DNA from: an uncultured Coriobacteriales bacterium | GTDB taxonomy: Bacteria > Actinomycetota > Coriobacteriia > Coriobacteriales > QAMH01 | Direction of reading: 5' to 3' | NCBI GenBank assembly: GCA_934646835.1 | Contig: CAKUES010000010.1 | Coordinates: 11,230-75,229, forward strand | DNA: 64,000 nucleotides | Shown: one piece after another, positions 52,156 to 60,088 of the stretch | How positions within the stretch are numbered: the first letter of the stretch is position 1 | How the letters are laid out: each line of letters starts with the position of its first letter | Program-made: the position numbers and the translations under genes | The notes under the pieces: model-generated | Databases searched by the model: none | Told to the model about the DNA's origin: nothing | What the model saw: only the letters and a program-made list of their open reading frames with translations

Positions 52156-52464
52156 ATGGCAGTCACACAAGCTAAGGCAAAAACGCAAAAGCGCAGGGAT
52201 TCTTCGATGCCGGAAAACCCCATCATCTGTCCGTTTTGCGGGGCGCGCTCTAGGAGCGAGAAGCATTGCACTAGCTGTTCTGCCAAGTTCAATCGCGAGG
52301 TTCTTGCCCACGCTGTCCGTGAGTCCGACGATTATCGCTCCGATCGCATTGGGCCGTTTTCCACTAAGACTGCCAAGCGTTTGCTTTGGGTCTTCATGAT
52401 CCTCATGGTTGTTGCCTTCGTGGCTATCACGGAGTCGGTTCGCTACAACCCGCTTTTTAACTAG
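52156..52464 (+). CDS. Zinc-ribbon protein with C-terminal membrane anchor
   Basis: 102 residues from the ATG at 52156; a second in-frame ATG at 52207 (MPENPIICPFCGARSRSEKH) is an alternative start. CPFC and CTSC, 14 residues apart, form a zinc ribbon. A soluble helix (NREVLAHAVRESDDYRSDRI) and a basic stop-transfer (KTAKRLLW) follow. One hydrophobic helix (VFMILMVVAFVAI) anchors the C-terminus. Tail-anchored zinc ribbons can tether or sense partners at the membrane. It follows the carrier past a terminator and is the last of the small ribbon proteins of this cluster. Confidence 0.65.
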   Translation: MAVTQAKAKTQKRRDSSMPENPIICPFCGARSRSEKHCTSCSAKFNREVLAHAVRESDDYRSDRIGPFSTKTAKRLLWVFMILMVVAFVAITESVRYNPLFN

Positions 52465-52488
52465 TGGCTGCTGTTTGCTTTGTTCTCT

Positions 52489-52545
52489 AAGGCGGCCGGC
52501 GCTCATCTGACTCTCTCAAGATGAGCGCCGGCCGCCTTGTTTCTT
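52489..52545. terminator. Strong 20-bp hairpin terminator
   Basis: AAGGCGGCCGGCGCTCATCT faces its exact complement around a 10-base loop, followed by GTTTCTTT. It separates the converging zinc-ribbon and methyltransferase genes. Confidence 0.9.
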
Positions 52546-52636
52546 TGGGTTTTGGTAGATAGAGTTGCAGCTGGCGTGGCTCGCACTTGGCTTCGGTGCC
52601 TGGATCGTGTAATGGGCCTGCTGTCCTCTGTGCCTT

Positions 52637-53947
52637 TTATTTGATTGGTTTGCGCATGATAACCGCATCGTCGTCAGGCGCGGTGTAGTAGTTCTCGCTG
52701 ACGCCTTCCTCGGTAAATCCATTGCGTTTGTAGAATGAGCGTGCGCTGGCGTTTGACGACCTCACTTGCAGCTGCATGAGTGCGCAGTTTCCATATTTTG
52801 CTGCGTGCTCGCAGGCATAGTCGATGAGTATCGACCCTATTCCCTGCTTTCTCCTCTTACCGTCGACGGCAATGTGCATGATGGTCGCCATGCCTTGATC
52901 TGTCGTCCACCATCCTACATAGCCCGCAACGGAGTTGTTCTTGTCCAAGGCAACGACGTAGTGTGCGTTTGGGTTGTGTCGCAGCTCCATTGCGTAGGCA
53001 ACGGGTGTCCAGGGGTCGGGAAAGGCGTTGACCTCGATTGCCATTACCTGGCCGAGCAGTTGTTCTGTCATGGGTTCGATGGTGAATTCGCCCCTGATTT
53101 TCGCTAATTTCAGGTCCCCGATCTCTTCCGCTTCCTCTCCTGCTGACACAAGCGGTTTTCTCGCAGTGACCACGAAGGTGTTGGAGGCATGGTAGTAGCA
53201 CTCGTCTTCGAACATTTCTTTCCACTTGGCGAGGAGCTCGCGGTACTCATTTGCCTTTTGAGGGGGCATCTGCACCGGGATGTTCCTTCGGAAGTAGGTG
53301 AAGCGCTCGTATAGCGCCCGCCGCTGCTCAAGCGTTTTGTTGAGTGTGTCTGTAGTGGTGATGCTGGCATTAATGTCCTCAAAACCCGCTGCGCGCAGGT
53401 AGAAGGGGCATTTCTGGCCGTTGTTTCTGTCTGTGTAGCGCGTATGGGTGGTGTAGGGGAGTATCTCGGTCTCATAGAGCTCGAAGAGCCGACGCATTAC
53501 CCTGTCTGGATCAGGATAGGATATCTTGCACGAGTCATCGAAGGTCTTGATGACAGCGTATCCTCCGGGCTTGAGAAGACGGAAGGCGTTGTTTGCCGCT
53601 TCTTGCTTGTCTTTGGTGTGCTGGAAGACGTGGGAGAGATACACGAGGTCGAAGCTCTCATCAGGACCGTCATAGGTCTCTGCATCCGCGCGTGCCCAGC
53701 TAAAGCGACCGTCGCTCGTTCTTTGCCGAGCTTGTGCGAGTGCTTCGTCTTCGATGTCGATGCCGACTACTTCGTCGATGTTGTCGTAGAGAGCGAATTT
53801 CAATACGGTGTTGAATCCGTCGAAGCAGCCCATGTCAAGTACATGGGCATCTGCTATTGCTTCGAGTCCTATGCGCTCGAATGCGTCAAAGTCTGCCTTT
53901 GCGCTTTGTATTGCAACGTTGTCGATTGCGACTTTGCCCCATTGCAT
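52637..53947 (-). CDS. Fused SAM methyltransferase and GNAT acetyltransferase
   Basis: 436 residues from the ATG at 53947 (AGGAGAAACC upstream). Residues 1-270 form a class I methyltransferase: AHVLDMGCFDGFNTVLKFAL (motif I), VGIDIEDEALAQARQRTSDG, FDLVYLSHVFQHTKDKQEAA (motif IV and after), RLLKPGGYAVIKTF. The N-terminal WGKVAIDNVAIQSAKADF and the YRRNIPV-like region resemble tRNA-type methyltransferases. Residues 295-436 are a RimI-like GNAT domain: FTIEPMTEQLLGQVMAIEVN, AHYVVALDKNNSVAGYVGWW, MHIAVDGKRRKQGIGSILID (acetyl-CoA loop), RSSNASARSFYKRNGFTEEG. Fusion of these two is unusual. The targets are unknown. It is 8 bases after the MFS gene, so they are co-transcribed. Confidence 0.82.
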   Translation of the reverse strand: MQWGKVAIDNVAIQSAKADFDAFERIGLEAIADAHVLDMGCFDGFNTVLKFALYDNIDEVVGIDIEDEALAQARQRTSDGRFSWARADAETYDGPDESFDLVYLSHVFQHTKDKQEAANNAFRLLKPGGYAVIKTFDDSCKISYPDPDRVMRRLFELYETEILPYTTHTRYTDRNNGQKCPFYLRAAGFEDINASITTTDTLNKTLEQRRALYERFTYFRRNIPVQMPPQKANEYRELLAKWKEMFEDECYYHASNTFVVTARKPLVSAGEEAEEIGDLKLAKIRGEFTIEPMTEQLLGQVMAIEVNAFPDPWTPVAYAMELRHNPNAHYVVALDKNNSVAGYVGWWTTDQGMATIMHIAVDGKRRKQGIGSILIDYACEHAAKYGNCALMQLQVRSSNASARSFYKRNGFTEEGVSENYYTAPDDDAVIMRKPIK

Positions 53948-53955
53948 GGTTTCTC

Positions 53956-55206
53956 CTATGAACGATGATGGGCGAGTTCTAGGTTCTTGGTTGTTGAGCG
54001 CTGCAGCATTCTTTCTATGGCATGCTTGTTTGCTATTGCACATAAAAGCGAGCCCAGGGCGCATAGGGGTATCAGCATGAAGAATGCGTCGTAAGCGCCG
54101 CAGGTGCTGAAAATACATGCTGCGATAAAGGGGAAGAGCAGGTTGAACGGCGCGAGAACAACCGCGCTGATGCCTGTGTTGGTTGCCAAGAAGCGCTGTC
54201 CATATGTTGTGCGCATGTACGACGTGTTGATAGCGGAGTACATGCCGTAGACGAGCCCTTCGGCAAGTAATAAGCTAGCGAACAGCTCAATGGAATGCGA
54301 AAAATAGCACGGCAGCATGAGCAGCGAGGTTACGAGCCCCAGAGAGGGGAGCAAAATCATGGTCTTACTTTGCCCGATGCGATCGTAGATGATGCCGCCA
54401 AGAGGTCTTCCCAATCCATTGCCCAGGCTGAGTGCTCCGACAGCGGCGGAGGCAAAGGCGATTGACGCTCCGATGCCTGTGAGCATGACGCTTGCCTGGG
54501 CGATGATAGCGGCGATGGAACCCATGAGGAGGCTTCTCCACATGCAAAACAGCCAGAAGGAAGGCTCCTTTACGGTTTCTTTTCCGGTGAGGTTGAGCCC
54601 TGTGTCATCGTGCTTTGGCTTGAGCGCGGCTATGGACTCCGGTGGGCGCCTCATAAAAGGCAGTGCCACAATGCTCCATACGAGCACCAGCATGCCGATA
54701 ATCGCAAAAGCCCAGCGCCAGCCGACGGCAGAGTAGATAAGGACGGTTGCGAGGCCGCCTAAGACGACGCCGCCCATGCCGAAACCCATGACAAGGACGC
54801 CCGATGCAAAACCTGCTTTGTCCCCAAACCAAGCAAGGACGTTTGTAGTCCAACTCGTGTAGGCCAGGCCGACTCCGTATCCGCAGCCGACACCGTAGAG
54901 CATGTAAAGCTGCCAAGGAGCCGTGATGAAGCGGCATAAAAACAGGCCGGCAGCAACGAGGAAGGCGCCAAAGAGGAAGACCCTGCGCAAAGTGGTGCGC
55001 TTTGCAAATTGTCCGACGGAGAACATGCCCAGTGATAAACCAATCATCGAGACTGAGAACACGAGGCTTGTGGTGCTTCTGCTCCATCCAAACTCTGACT
55101 CAAGGGGCGGGATGAAGATCGACCAAGCGTAGATGATTCCGTACATGAGCAGGGTGATGACGCCTATGGCGAGAATGGCATAGCGGTTTGCGGTGATGCT
55201 TTTCAT
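53956..55206 (-). CDS. OFA-like MFS transporter
   Basis: 416 residues from the ATG at 55206 (MKSITANRYAILAIGVITLL); the open frame further upstream (MRGLATQGKQG) is unlikely. About 12 membrane segments. GIIYAWSIFIPPLESEFGWS in TM1, GVGCGYGVGLAYTSWTTNVL in TM4, WFGDKAGFASGVLVMGFGMG in TM5 and NGLGRPLGGIIYDRIGQSKT after TM8 are the OFA/monocarboxylate-type signature. It is related to the protein at 37319 but not to the MFS pair at 1.4-4 kb. It probably exchanges small organic acids. It precedes the methyltransferase-acetyltransferase gene and follows the trigger-factor genes. Confidence 0.85.
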   Translation of the reverse strand: MKSITANRYAILAIGVITLLMYGIIYAWSIFIPPLESEFGWSRSTTSLVFSVSMIGLSLGMFSVGQFAKRTTLRRVFLFGAFLVAAGLFLCRFITAPWQLYMLYGVGCGYGVGLAYTSWTTNVLAWFGDKAGFASGVLVMGFGMGGVVLGGLATVLIYSAVGWRWAFAIIGMLVLVWSIVALPFMRRPPESIAALKPKHDDTGLNLTGKETVKEPSFWLFCMWRSLLMGSIAAIIAQASVMLTGIGASIAFASAAVGALSLGNGLGRPLGGIIYDRIGQSKTMILLPSLGLVTSLLMLPCYFSHSIELFASLLLAEGLVYGMYSAINTSYMRTTYGQRFLATNTGISAVVLAPFNLLFPFIAACIFSTCGAYDAFFMLIPLCALGSLLCAIANKHAIERMLQRSTTKNLELAHHRS

Positions 55207-55301
55207 GACGCATTGCCTCGATAGCGCTGTGGTGTTCGATGGGATAGAAGCACCCGCCCCCGTCTTTTGACAAGACAGGGGCGGGAGAAGGAGGAACGGA
55301 T

Positions 55302-56618
55302 TTAAGCCCTTGCTGCGCCCTGGGTGTTGACGGAGGCCTGGGCGACGAGTTCCTTGCTTGCCTTGAGTCGCAAGGCCGCGCAACGTGCGGCGTACATGCG
55401 GCCCTCGCTTCGGAAGTCTCTCAGGGCTTGGCCGGCCTTTCCAGGTGCAATCGACTCGAAGAAGGCCTCGATGTCTTCTTCCTCTGCTACAAGCCCTGCA
55501 TGCTTGGCGTAAGCGTTGAGGGCGAACTGGCGCGTGAGCTGTGCTCGGACTTGCATCAAGAGAACGTTGTTGAGCTGGTCTTTCTCGATGCCCTCCTTCT
55601 TGAGGTAGTCCTCAAGGGAGATGTTCTCGTCACGCAGGCGGGAGGTGAGCTGCTCGCGTGCCTCCTTGACGGCGACGCCGTAGACGAGGTCGCTGATCTC
55701 ACCTTTGAGGCGCTTGGCCAGCTCGTTTCCAGCGAGCATTTGAGCACGGCGGTTGTATTCGTCCTCGTGCTGGGACTGGAGCTTCTCCGTGACCTTCTTG
55801 CGCAGGTCCTCGAGGCTCTTCACGCCGGGCATTGTGGTTTTTGCCCAGGCGTCGTCCAGCGCGGGAGGCTGCATGTCGATGATGCGCTTTACGGTAACGG
55901 TAGTGGCGTATTCCTCCATGATCGGCTTACCGTCGGGGCCGAGCTCGAGCTCGGGACCCTCGAAGGTGAAGCTCTTCGTCTCACCGACTTTCATGCCGAT
56001 GATTGCCTCGTCGAAGTCGTCGGGCATGGCCAATGTACCGGTGTTGTACTCGCGTCCGTCAGTGCACAACGGCTTGACTTTCTTGCCATCCTGCGTCGTT
56101 TCCATGGCAAGCTCGATCTTGTCGCCTTTGACGACAACGTCGTGGGAGTCGTCAGTCACAGCAACAGCTGCCGCCTGGGCCATCTTCTGGATTTCCTCAT
56201 CGACCTCGGCCGTCTTGACCTCTTGCGCGGGAAGCGTGATGGCAACGGACTCGTAGCTCTCCAATTCGAATTCGGGCACGGGTACGCACACGAGGTGGAA
56301 GACGAACGGCGCTCCGGCGTTTGCGTGCTCAAGGCACTTGTAGACGGGCTTGCCGATGACGTCGACTTCTGCGGCAGTGAGCGCGAAAGGCGTGCGATGG
56401 CGCATGATCCCCTCGTCGAAGACGAAGGAGGCTTCGTCTGCGCCTAGGTGTCGAATCAGAAACTCGACGGGGTCTTCGTCAAAGCGTCCCATCTTGTAGT
56501 TGTGCTTGGCGATCTCGTAGTTCGCAATGCGCTCCATCTCCTTGGCGACTTCCTTTTTGTCGAGCTCGGCCGTGAGCTCGACTTTGCCGTCCTTGGAGCG
56601 TACTCTCTCGACCTTCAT
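55302..56618 (-). CDS. Trigger-factor paralogue
   Basis: 438 residues. The order matches trigger factor: an N-terminal alpha/beta domain (MKVERVRSKDGKVELTAELD), a PPIase-like middle (VKGDKIELAMETTQDGKKVK, GTLAMPDDFDEAIIGMKVGE, TKSFTFEGPELELGPDGKPI) and the helical C-terminal arms (LDDAWAKTTMPGVKSLEDLR, YAKHAGLVAEEEDIEAFFES). The ribosome-binding signature G-F-R-x-G-K-x-P is not seen at the expected place (KHNYKMGRFDEDP stands there). It may therefore not bind ribosomes and could be a dedicated chaperone for an enzyme of this island. It is co-transcribed with a second, shorter paralogue 27 bases upstream. A canonical tig should exist elsewhere. Confidence 0.82.
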   Translation of the reverse strand: MKVERVRSKDGKVELTAELDKKEVAKEMERIANYEIAKHNYKMGRFDEDPVEFLIRHLGADEASFVFDEGIMRHRTPFALTAAEVDVIGKPVYKCLEHANAGAPFVFHLVCVPVPEFELESYESVAITLPAQEVKTAEVDEEIQKMAQAAAVAVTDDSHDVVVKGDKIELAMETTQDGKKVKPLCTDGREYNTGTLAMPDDFDEAIIGMKVGETKSFTFEGPELELGPDGKPIMEEYATTVTVKRIIDMQPPALDDAWAKTTMPGVKSLEDLRKKVTEKLQSQHEDEYNRRAQMLAGNELAKRLKGEISDLVYGVAVKEAREQLTSRLRDENISLEDYLKKEGIEKDQLNNVLLMQVRAQLTRQFALNAYAKHAGLVAEEEDIEAFFESIAPGKAGQALRDFRSEGRMYAARCAALRLKASKELVAQASVNTQGAARA

Positions 56619-56645
56619 GTTCTCTCATCCCTTCCCTGTGCTGTT

Positions 56646-57488
56646 CTACAGCTTTTCGACAATGCGGAACTCGCCGGGATGGTCGTCTCTGATCTGGGGT
56701 AGGGGCATCTTCCCAAGATCAGGCATCTCTTCGTCATCGTCTACGGGCGCGGGTTTGACCTCAGCCGGTTTTTCAGGTGCGCCCTCTTCGGTAACGATTG
56801 CGGTGTCGATGACGCGGCGCATGACCTTTACGCGGACCGCGGCGCGACGAGCTTCCTCGACCATGTTCTTCTCGCGAATCTCCGCGAGGAATTTCTCAGG
56901 ATCGGGGGCGGACAGATATTCGGTCAGCTCATGGTTGCCAACTTGCATGTTGAGGACGTCGGCCATGATGTCGAGCGCAACGTTGAGGCGCATCTGGTAG
57001 AGGGTCTCATTGCGCAGTTTGTCTTCGTATTGGTCCGGCGTCATGTGCTCCTCGCGAAGGAACTGCTCGAAGGAGATGTGCATGGCTTCGAGCCTTGCGA
57101 GATTGCCCGTTCGCATGGCGTCGATGTTGTGGGTGAGGGTTTCCTCGGGGACGTCGCCCTCAAGTCGAGCAATCAGAGCATCGGCGCACAGCTTGTATTT
57201 GATGTCGCTGTATTCGAACTCGAGGTCATGGTCATACTGGTCTTTGATCGCCTGGCGGACTTCTTCGATTGTGCTCATTTCCTCGAAGTTGTTCTGGACC
57301 CAGGCGTCGTCAAGGTCGGCGATGCTGTTGATGTGCTTGCCTCCGCTTAGGACGTATTCGAAGAGCTGGGCATCCACGTCTTCTTCGCTCAGCGCAGGTT
57401 TGGCAGGCATGGTGATGCGGACGTTGTCGTAATCGTTCAGCTTGTAGTCCTTGGGATCGAGCTCGATCACTTTGTTGGTCTCTGCCAT
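56646..57488 (-). CDS. Short trigger-factor-like protein without ribosome-binding and PPIase domains
   Basis: 280 residues from the ATG at 57488 with AAAGGAGGGG upstream. It starts MAETNKVIELDPKDYKLNDY and soon enters the trigger-factor C-terminal region: VDAQLFEYVLSGGKHINSIA, DLDDAWVQNNFEEMSTIEEV, PEETLTHNIDAMRTGNLARL and EHMTPDQYEDKLRNETLYQM. It ends with an acidic, Pro-rich tail (EKPAEVKPAPVDDDEEMPDL). Only the substrate-cradling arms remain. It is paired with the longer paralogue, so the two may act as one split chaperone. Both are read away from the gene at 57971. Confidence 0.8.
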   Translation of the reverse strand: MAETNKVIELDPKDYKLNDYDNVRITMPAKPALSEEDVDAQLFEYVLSGGKHINSIADLDDAWVQNNFEEMSTIEEVRQAIKDQYDHDLEFEYSDIKYKLCADALIARLEGDVPEETLTHNIDAMRTGNLARLEAMHISFEQFLREEHMTPDQYEDKLRNETLYQMRLNVALDIMADVLNMQVGNHELTEYLSAPDPEKFLAEIREKNMVEEARRAAVRVKVMRRVIDTAIVTEEGAPEKPAEVKPAPVDDDEEMPDLGKMPLPQIRDDHPGEFRIVEKL

Positions 57489-57970
57489 TTCCCCTCCTTT
57501 TGTCTTGAGGATTGTTTCTCGTGCGGGGCAATCCTCAAACAAGCTCTCATCTTGTTTGTCTGTGCACGCGACTTGGTTGGTGTCGGGGGGACGACGTTCG
57601 CCAAGTCGCGCATCGCATGTCTGAAATTATTCGGGTATCGCGAGGGGAAATGTATAACTTTGAGTACTAGACGAGTGGTTTTAGTACTACAGGGGTCATC
57701 CTCACTCACTCGATGCGGTATGAGGTCTTGGTGTTTTTGCTGATAGCGGGTGGTTTGTGGGTGTTTTGTTGGGTTGATGCCGCTGCGGGGCTTGAGACTG
57801 CGAGTTGATTCCGACAGTCTTGTATCTGATTGCTTGCGAGAGGGATGTTGGGTTATTGCGAAGCGTTGTGTTTTGGTATCTCATATCCTTCGCATACAAT
57901 CTGCAGAATCAACGGCGATTCTTTGCAGGCATCTGTCCTACGCGACCTGCTCTCGCGAAAGGAGGCGAAC
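57489..57970. promoter_or_regulatory. Divergent spacer with TAGTACTA-type motifs
   Basis: GAGTACTAGAC (57662-57672) and TTAGTACTAC (57681-57690) match the motifs at 46.6-46.7 kb upstream of the third molybdoenzyme cluster. TGCGGTATGAGG (57714-57725) resembles CGCAGTATGAGG at 34908 and TGCAGTATGAGAG at 43602. No gene is seen in 480 bases. This is the likely promoter of the trigger-factor pair on the left and the zinc-ribbon protein on the right. Confidence 0.45.
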
Positions 57971-58753
57971 GTGGAAATCGGCATCACGGAGGCGACGCGC
58001 AAGTTCATGGGTCTCAGGCCCCTGCCGGCGCCTGTTGAGGAGGATCCCTTCTTTTGCTGGGATCTCACGCGTGCAGACCTCGGCGCGCCCAAGCTGTTGG
58101 CAATGCACAACACCTCCAACTCCCTGTCTGTTGTCTCTCGTATGACGGGTGCGGACTGGAAGAAACTTGATCGTATAATCCCCGACATGATTCGCGGTGC
58201 CATCACCTCGCGCGATGGGTTTCTCTGTACAGCAGACGTTGAGGCGTATCTGCAGATGGCGGGTGAGGAAATCGTTTTCACGAAGACCCATGGCAGGAAA
58301 TCTTCCGGGTGTCTCTCCCGTTTGGTCGATGACCTTTACTTTGCGGAGCTGTACAAAGAGGACAAGCTGCAGTGGCGAGCGATGCGGGCTATGGATAGGC
58401 GTCCCGTGCATTGCCCGACGCGCAAGGAGTATGTCTTCTCGCCAGAGGCCTTCCGCGAGGATTTTGAGGCGCGCCTAGGTCATCCGTGCTCCTCGTCGCT
58501 TGTCGAGCCGGCTCGTGTGATAGAGCTGCAACCGCATGCGGCCATGGATGGGGTCACTGACATCGCTGCTGCCAGGGAGTGGGCGGTCATCCCTACAGAG
58601 CTCAAGCGGGTGCTGTTAAGTAGCGCCTTTTGCCACAACTGCGGTACGACATCGTTTGCACCAGGTTATTCCTTGCGTATGGACGATCCCGGTGTCGTCA
58701 TCGTCGGCAACTGCAGTGTTTGCGGTGCGCCGATAGCGCGTTGCTGCGAATAG
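57971..58753 (+). CDS. DUF6933-like protein with C-terminal zinc ribbon
   Basis: 260 residues from a GTG at 57971 with AAAGGAGG upstream. The N-terminal 130 residues (ITEATRKFMGLRPLPAPVEE, DPFFCWDLTRADLGAPKLLA, MHNTSNSLSVVSRMTGADWK, YLQMAGEEIVFTKTHGRKSS) fit the DUF6933 family from memory (short proteins with F-x-W-x-A-N, a central N-x-x-x-x-Y-x-x and K-T-H-x-R); the assignment is tentative. The middle is uncharacterised. The last 45 residues hold CHNCG and CSVCGAPIARCC, a zinc ribbon. It lies opposite the trigger-factor pair. Function unknown. Confidence 0.6.
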   Translation: MEIGITEATRKFMGLRPLPAPVEEDPFFCWDLTRADLGAPKLLAMHNTSNSLSVVSRMTGADWKKLDRIIPDMIRGAITSRDGFLCTADVEAYLQMAGEEIVFTKTHGRKSSGCLSRLVDDLYFAELYKEDKLQWRAMRAMDRRPVHCPTRKEYVFSPEAFREDFEARLGHPCSSSLVEPARVIELQPHAAMDGVTDIAAAREWAVIPTELKRVLLSSAFCHNCGTTSFAPGYSLRMDDPGVVIVGNCSVCGAPIARCCE

Positions 58754-58920
58754 GATGAGAACTGCTTGACCTGACTGCAATCGTTGTCGAGGGAATATGG
58801 ATTCGCTTGTTATCGACGACAAGCGTGCGCTGCTACCTGTGGGGCGGCCGGTGATGTTTGTTGGTGCTCGATATGCCTTTTGTTCCAGCTTGGTGGGCCG
58901 CCAGCTTGCTGCAACCTATC

Positions 58921-59026
58921 GGCGCCGGCTTCGTCAGGCGCCTATGCATTGCCGCGACTCAAAGTCGCTTGTGCGCAAGCGCAGAAGAGCCGCAAAACCT
59001 CGTAGGTGCCAGACGAAGTCGGCGCC
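58921..59026. repeat. Inverted pair of REP family A
   Basis: Copies at 58921-58945 (minus, with CCTATG in place of CCTACG) and 59002-59026 (plus), with the 56-bp interior oriented as at 21.9 kb. Element N follows. Confidence 0.78.
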
Positions 59027-59065
59027 ATCTGGCGGCAGCGTGGCTCGGCAGTCCAAATGGGACGC

Positions 59066-59208
59066 TCAAAAAATGCGCGAAGTATGCAAGGTTGGCACGA
59101 TGTTGCGAGTAGCTGGGAATCCGCAACGCTGTGACCTGCGGTTTTGCAAGCGCCGACAGTCGCCTACTTGGCCAGTCCTCCAAACCTTGCATACTTTGTG
59201 ATGCTTTC
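59066..59208 (+). repeat. Long palindromic element N, class II
   Basis: About 143 bp. GCGCGAAGTATGCAAGGTT faces AACCTTGCATACTTTGTGATG. Core TGTGACCTGCGGTTTTGCAA on the plus strand. The inner arm is like that of element L. Confidence 0.85.
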
Positions 59209-59223
59209 GTCAGTCTCTCTGGC

Positions 59224-59368
59224 TCAAAAAGTTCACGAAGTGCTAAGGGTTGGGGCGAGTGGCCGAGTAGTTGAAAAATCGCAACGCTGTGACCTGCGGT
59301 TTTGCAAGCGTCAATTGCCGTCTACTCAGCCGGTTGCTTTAACCCTTAGCACTTCGTGAACTTTTTGA
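59224..59368 (+). repeat. Long palindromic element O, class II
   Basis: 145 bp, only 15 bases after element N. TCAAAAAGTTCACGAAGTGC followed by TAAGGGTT faces AACCCTTAGCACTTCGTGAA and TTTTTGA; both arms carry the same change relative to K and M (GTTCAC/GTGAAC), a compensated substitution. Core TGTGACCTGCGGTTTTGCAA on the plus strand. Confidence 0.9.
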
Positions 59369-59417
59369 TTCCGGAGGCTCCTTGACAGCCTGCTGCTCTG
59401 CCGCCAGCCCGAGTCCA

Positions 59418-59915
59418 TTACTCTGCGATGTCCTTGATCGCGGGCGCGATGACGGGGAGCATCTCCTCGTACTCCGGATGGCGCTCGAGGATGTAGCGCG
59501 CGAGCACGAGCGCGCAGACGTTGAGCGTGGCCGTGACCTGGTCGGGGTCGACGTGGACGTCGCGGCGCTTGTTCGCGACGAGCGCGGCATCGCGCAGCTT
59601 GTGCATGGCCTCGTTGATGTAGCCGTTGACGTCGAGCATTTCGGTCTCGATCTGCGTCGCCTCGAAGATCTGCTTCACCTGCTTGGTTTTCACCGTGGCA
59701 CTGCCGTAGGCGATGCGTTTCATATATCGACGGCTGCCGATGCGGCTGATGTCCATATCCGTCTTGCCCAGTTGCACCAGGCATGCCAGCAGGTCCTTGA
59801 ACTGCGGCTTCTCCAGCCATGCGGGGTCGAAGCCCTCGACCGCCTTGAGCCGGCGCATGCTCACGCCGCAGATCTTGTTCCTCGACTTCTTCTTAAACGC
59901 ATCGAAAAGCCCCAT
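59418..59915 (-). CDS. Hypothetical protein
   Basis: 165 residues starting MGLFDAFKKKSRNKICGVSM. An all-helical, charged protein: VEGFDPAWLEKPQFKDLLAC, SRIGSRRYMKRIAYGSATVK, TKQVKQIFEATQIETEMLDV and PDQVTATLNVCALVLARYIL. No membrane segment and no catalytic motif that I recognise. GC content and codon use match the chromosome. It is single, with palindromic elements N and O directly downstream and AlkA divergent on the other side. Confidence 0.55.
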   Translation of the reverse strand: MGLFDAFKKKSRNKICGVSMRRLKAVEGFDPAWLEKPQFKDLLACLVQLGKTDMDISRIGSRRYMKRIAYGSATVKTKQVKQIFEATQIETEMLDVNGYINEAMHKLRDAALVANKRRDVHVDPDQVTATLNVCALVLARYILERHPEYEEMLPVIAPAIKDIAE

Positions 59916-60088
59916 AACGCCCCCTCAGTCGTATGTGGTCAGCCGCTTGTCATGTCCTGCCATTATCGCAAAACGACGCGCGTGGCGTGCGGCGGAGTTC
60001 TAGGCCTCGCGGCATTACGGTTGCGGTGGGCGTAGTCTGCCAATGTGCGCTATTGTGTTGTGTGCAACCAAAGCAACGGAGGTGGGCT

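Noticed and set aside
609..59368. Long palindromes as a CRISPR array or integron attC sites
   Set aside because: Copies are dispersed, not regularly spaced, with no unique spacers or cas genes. The RYYYAAC/GTTRRRY sites of attC and cassette genes are absent.
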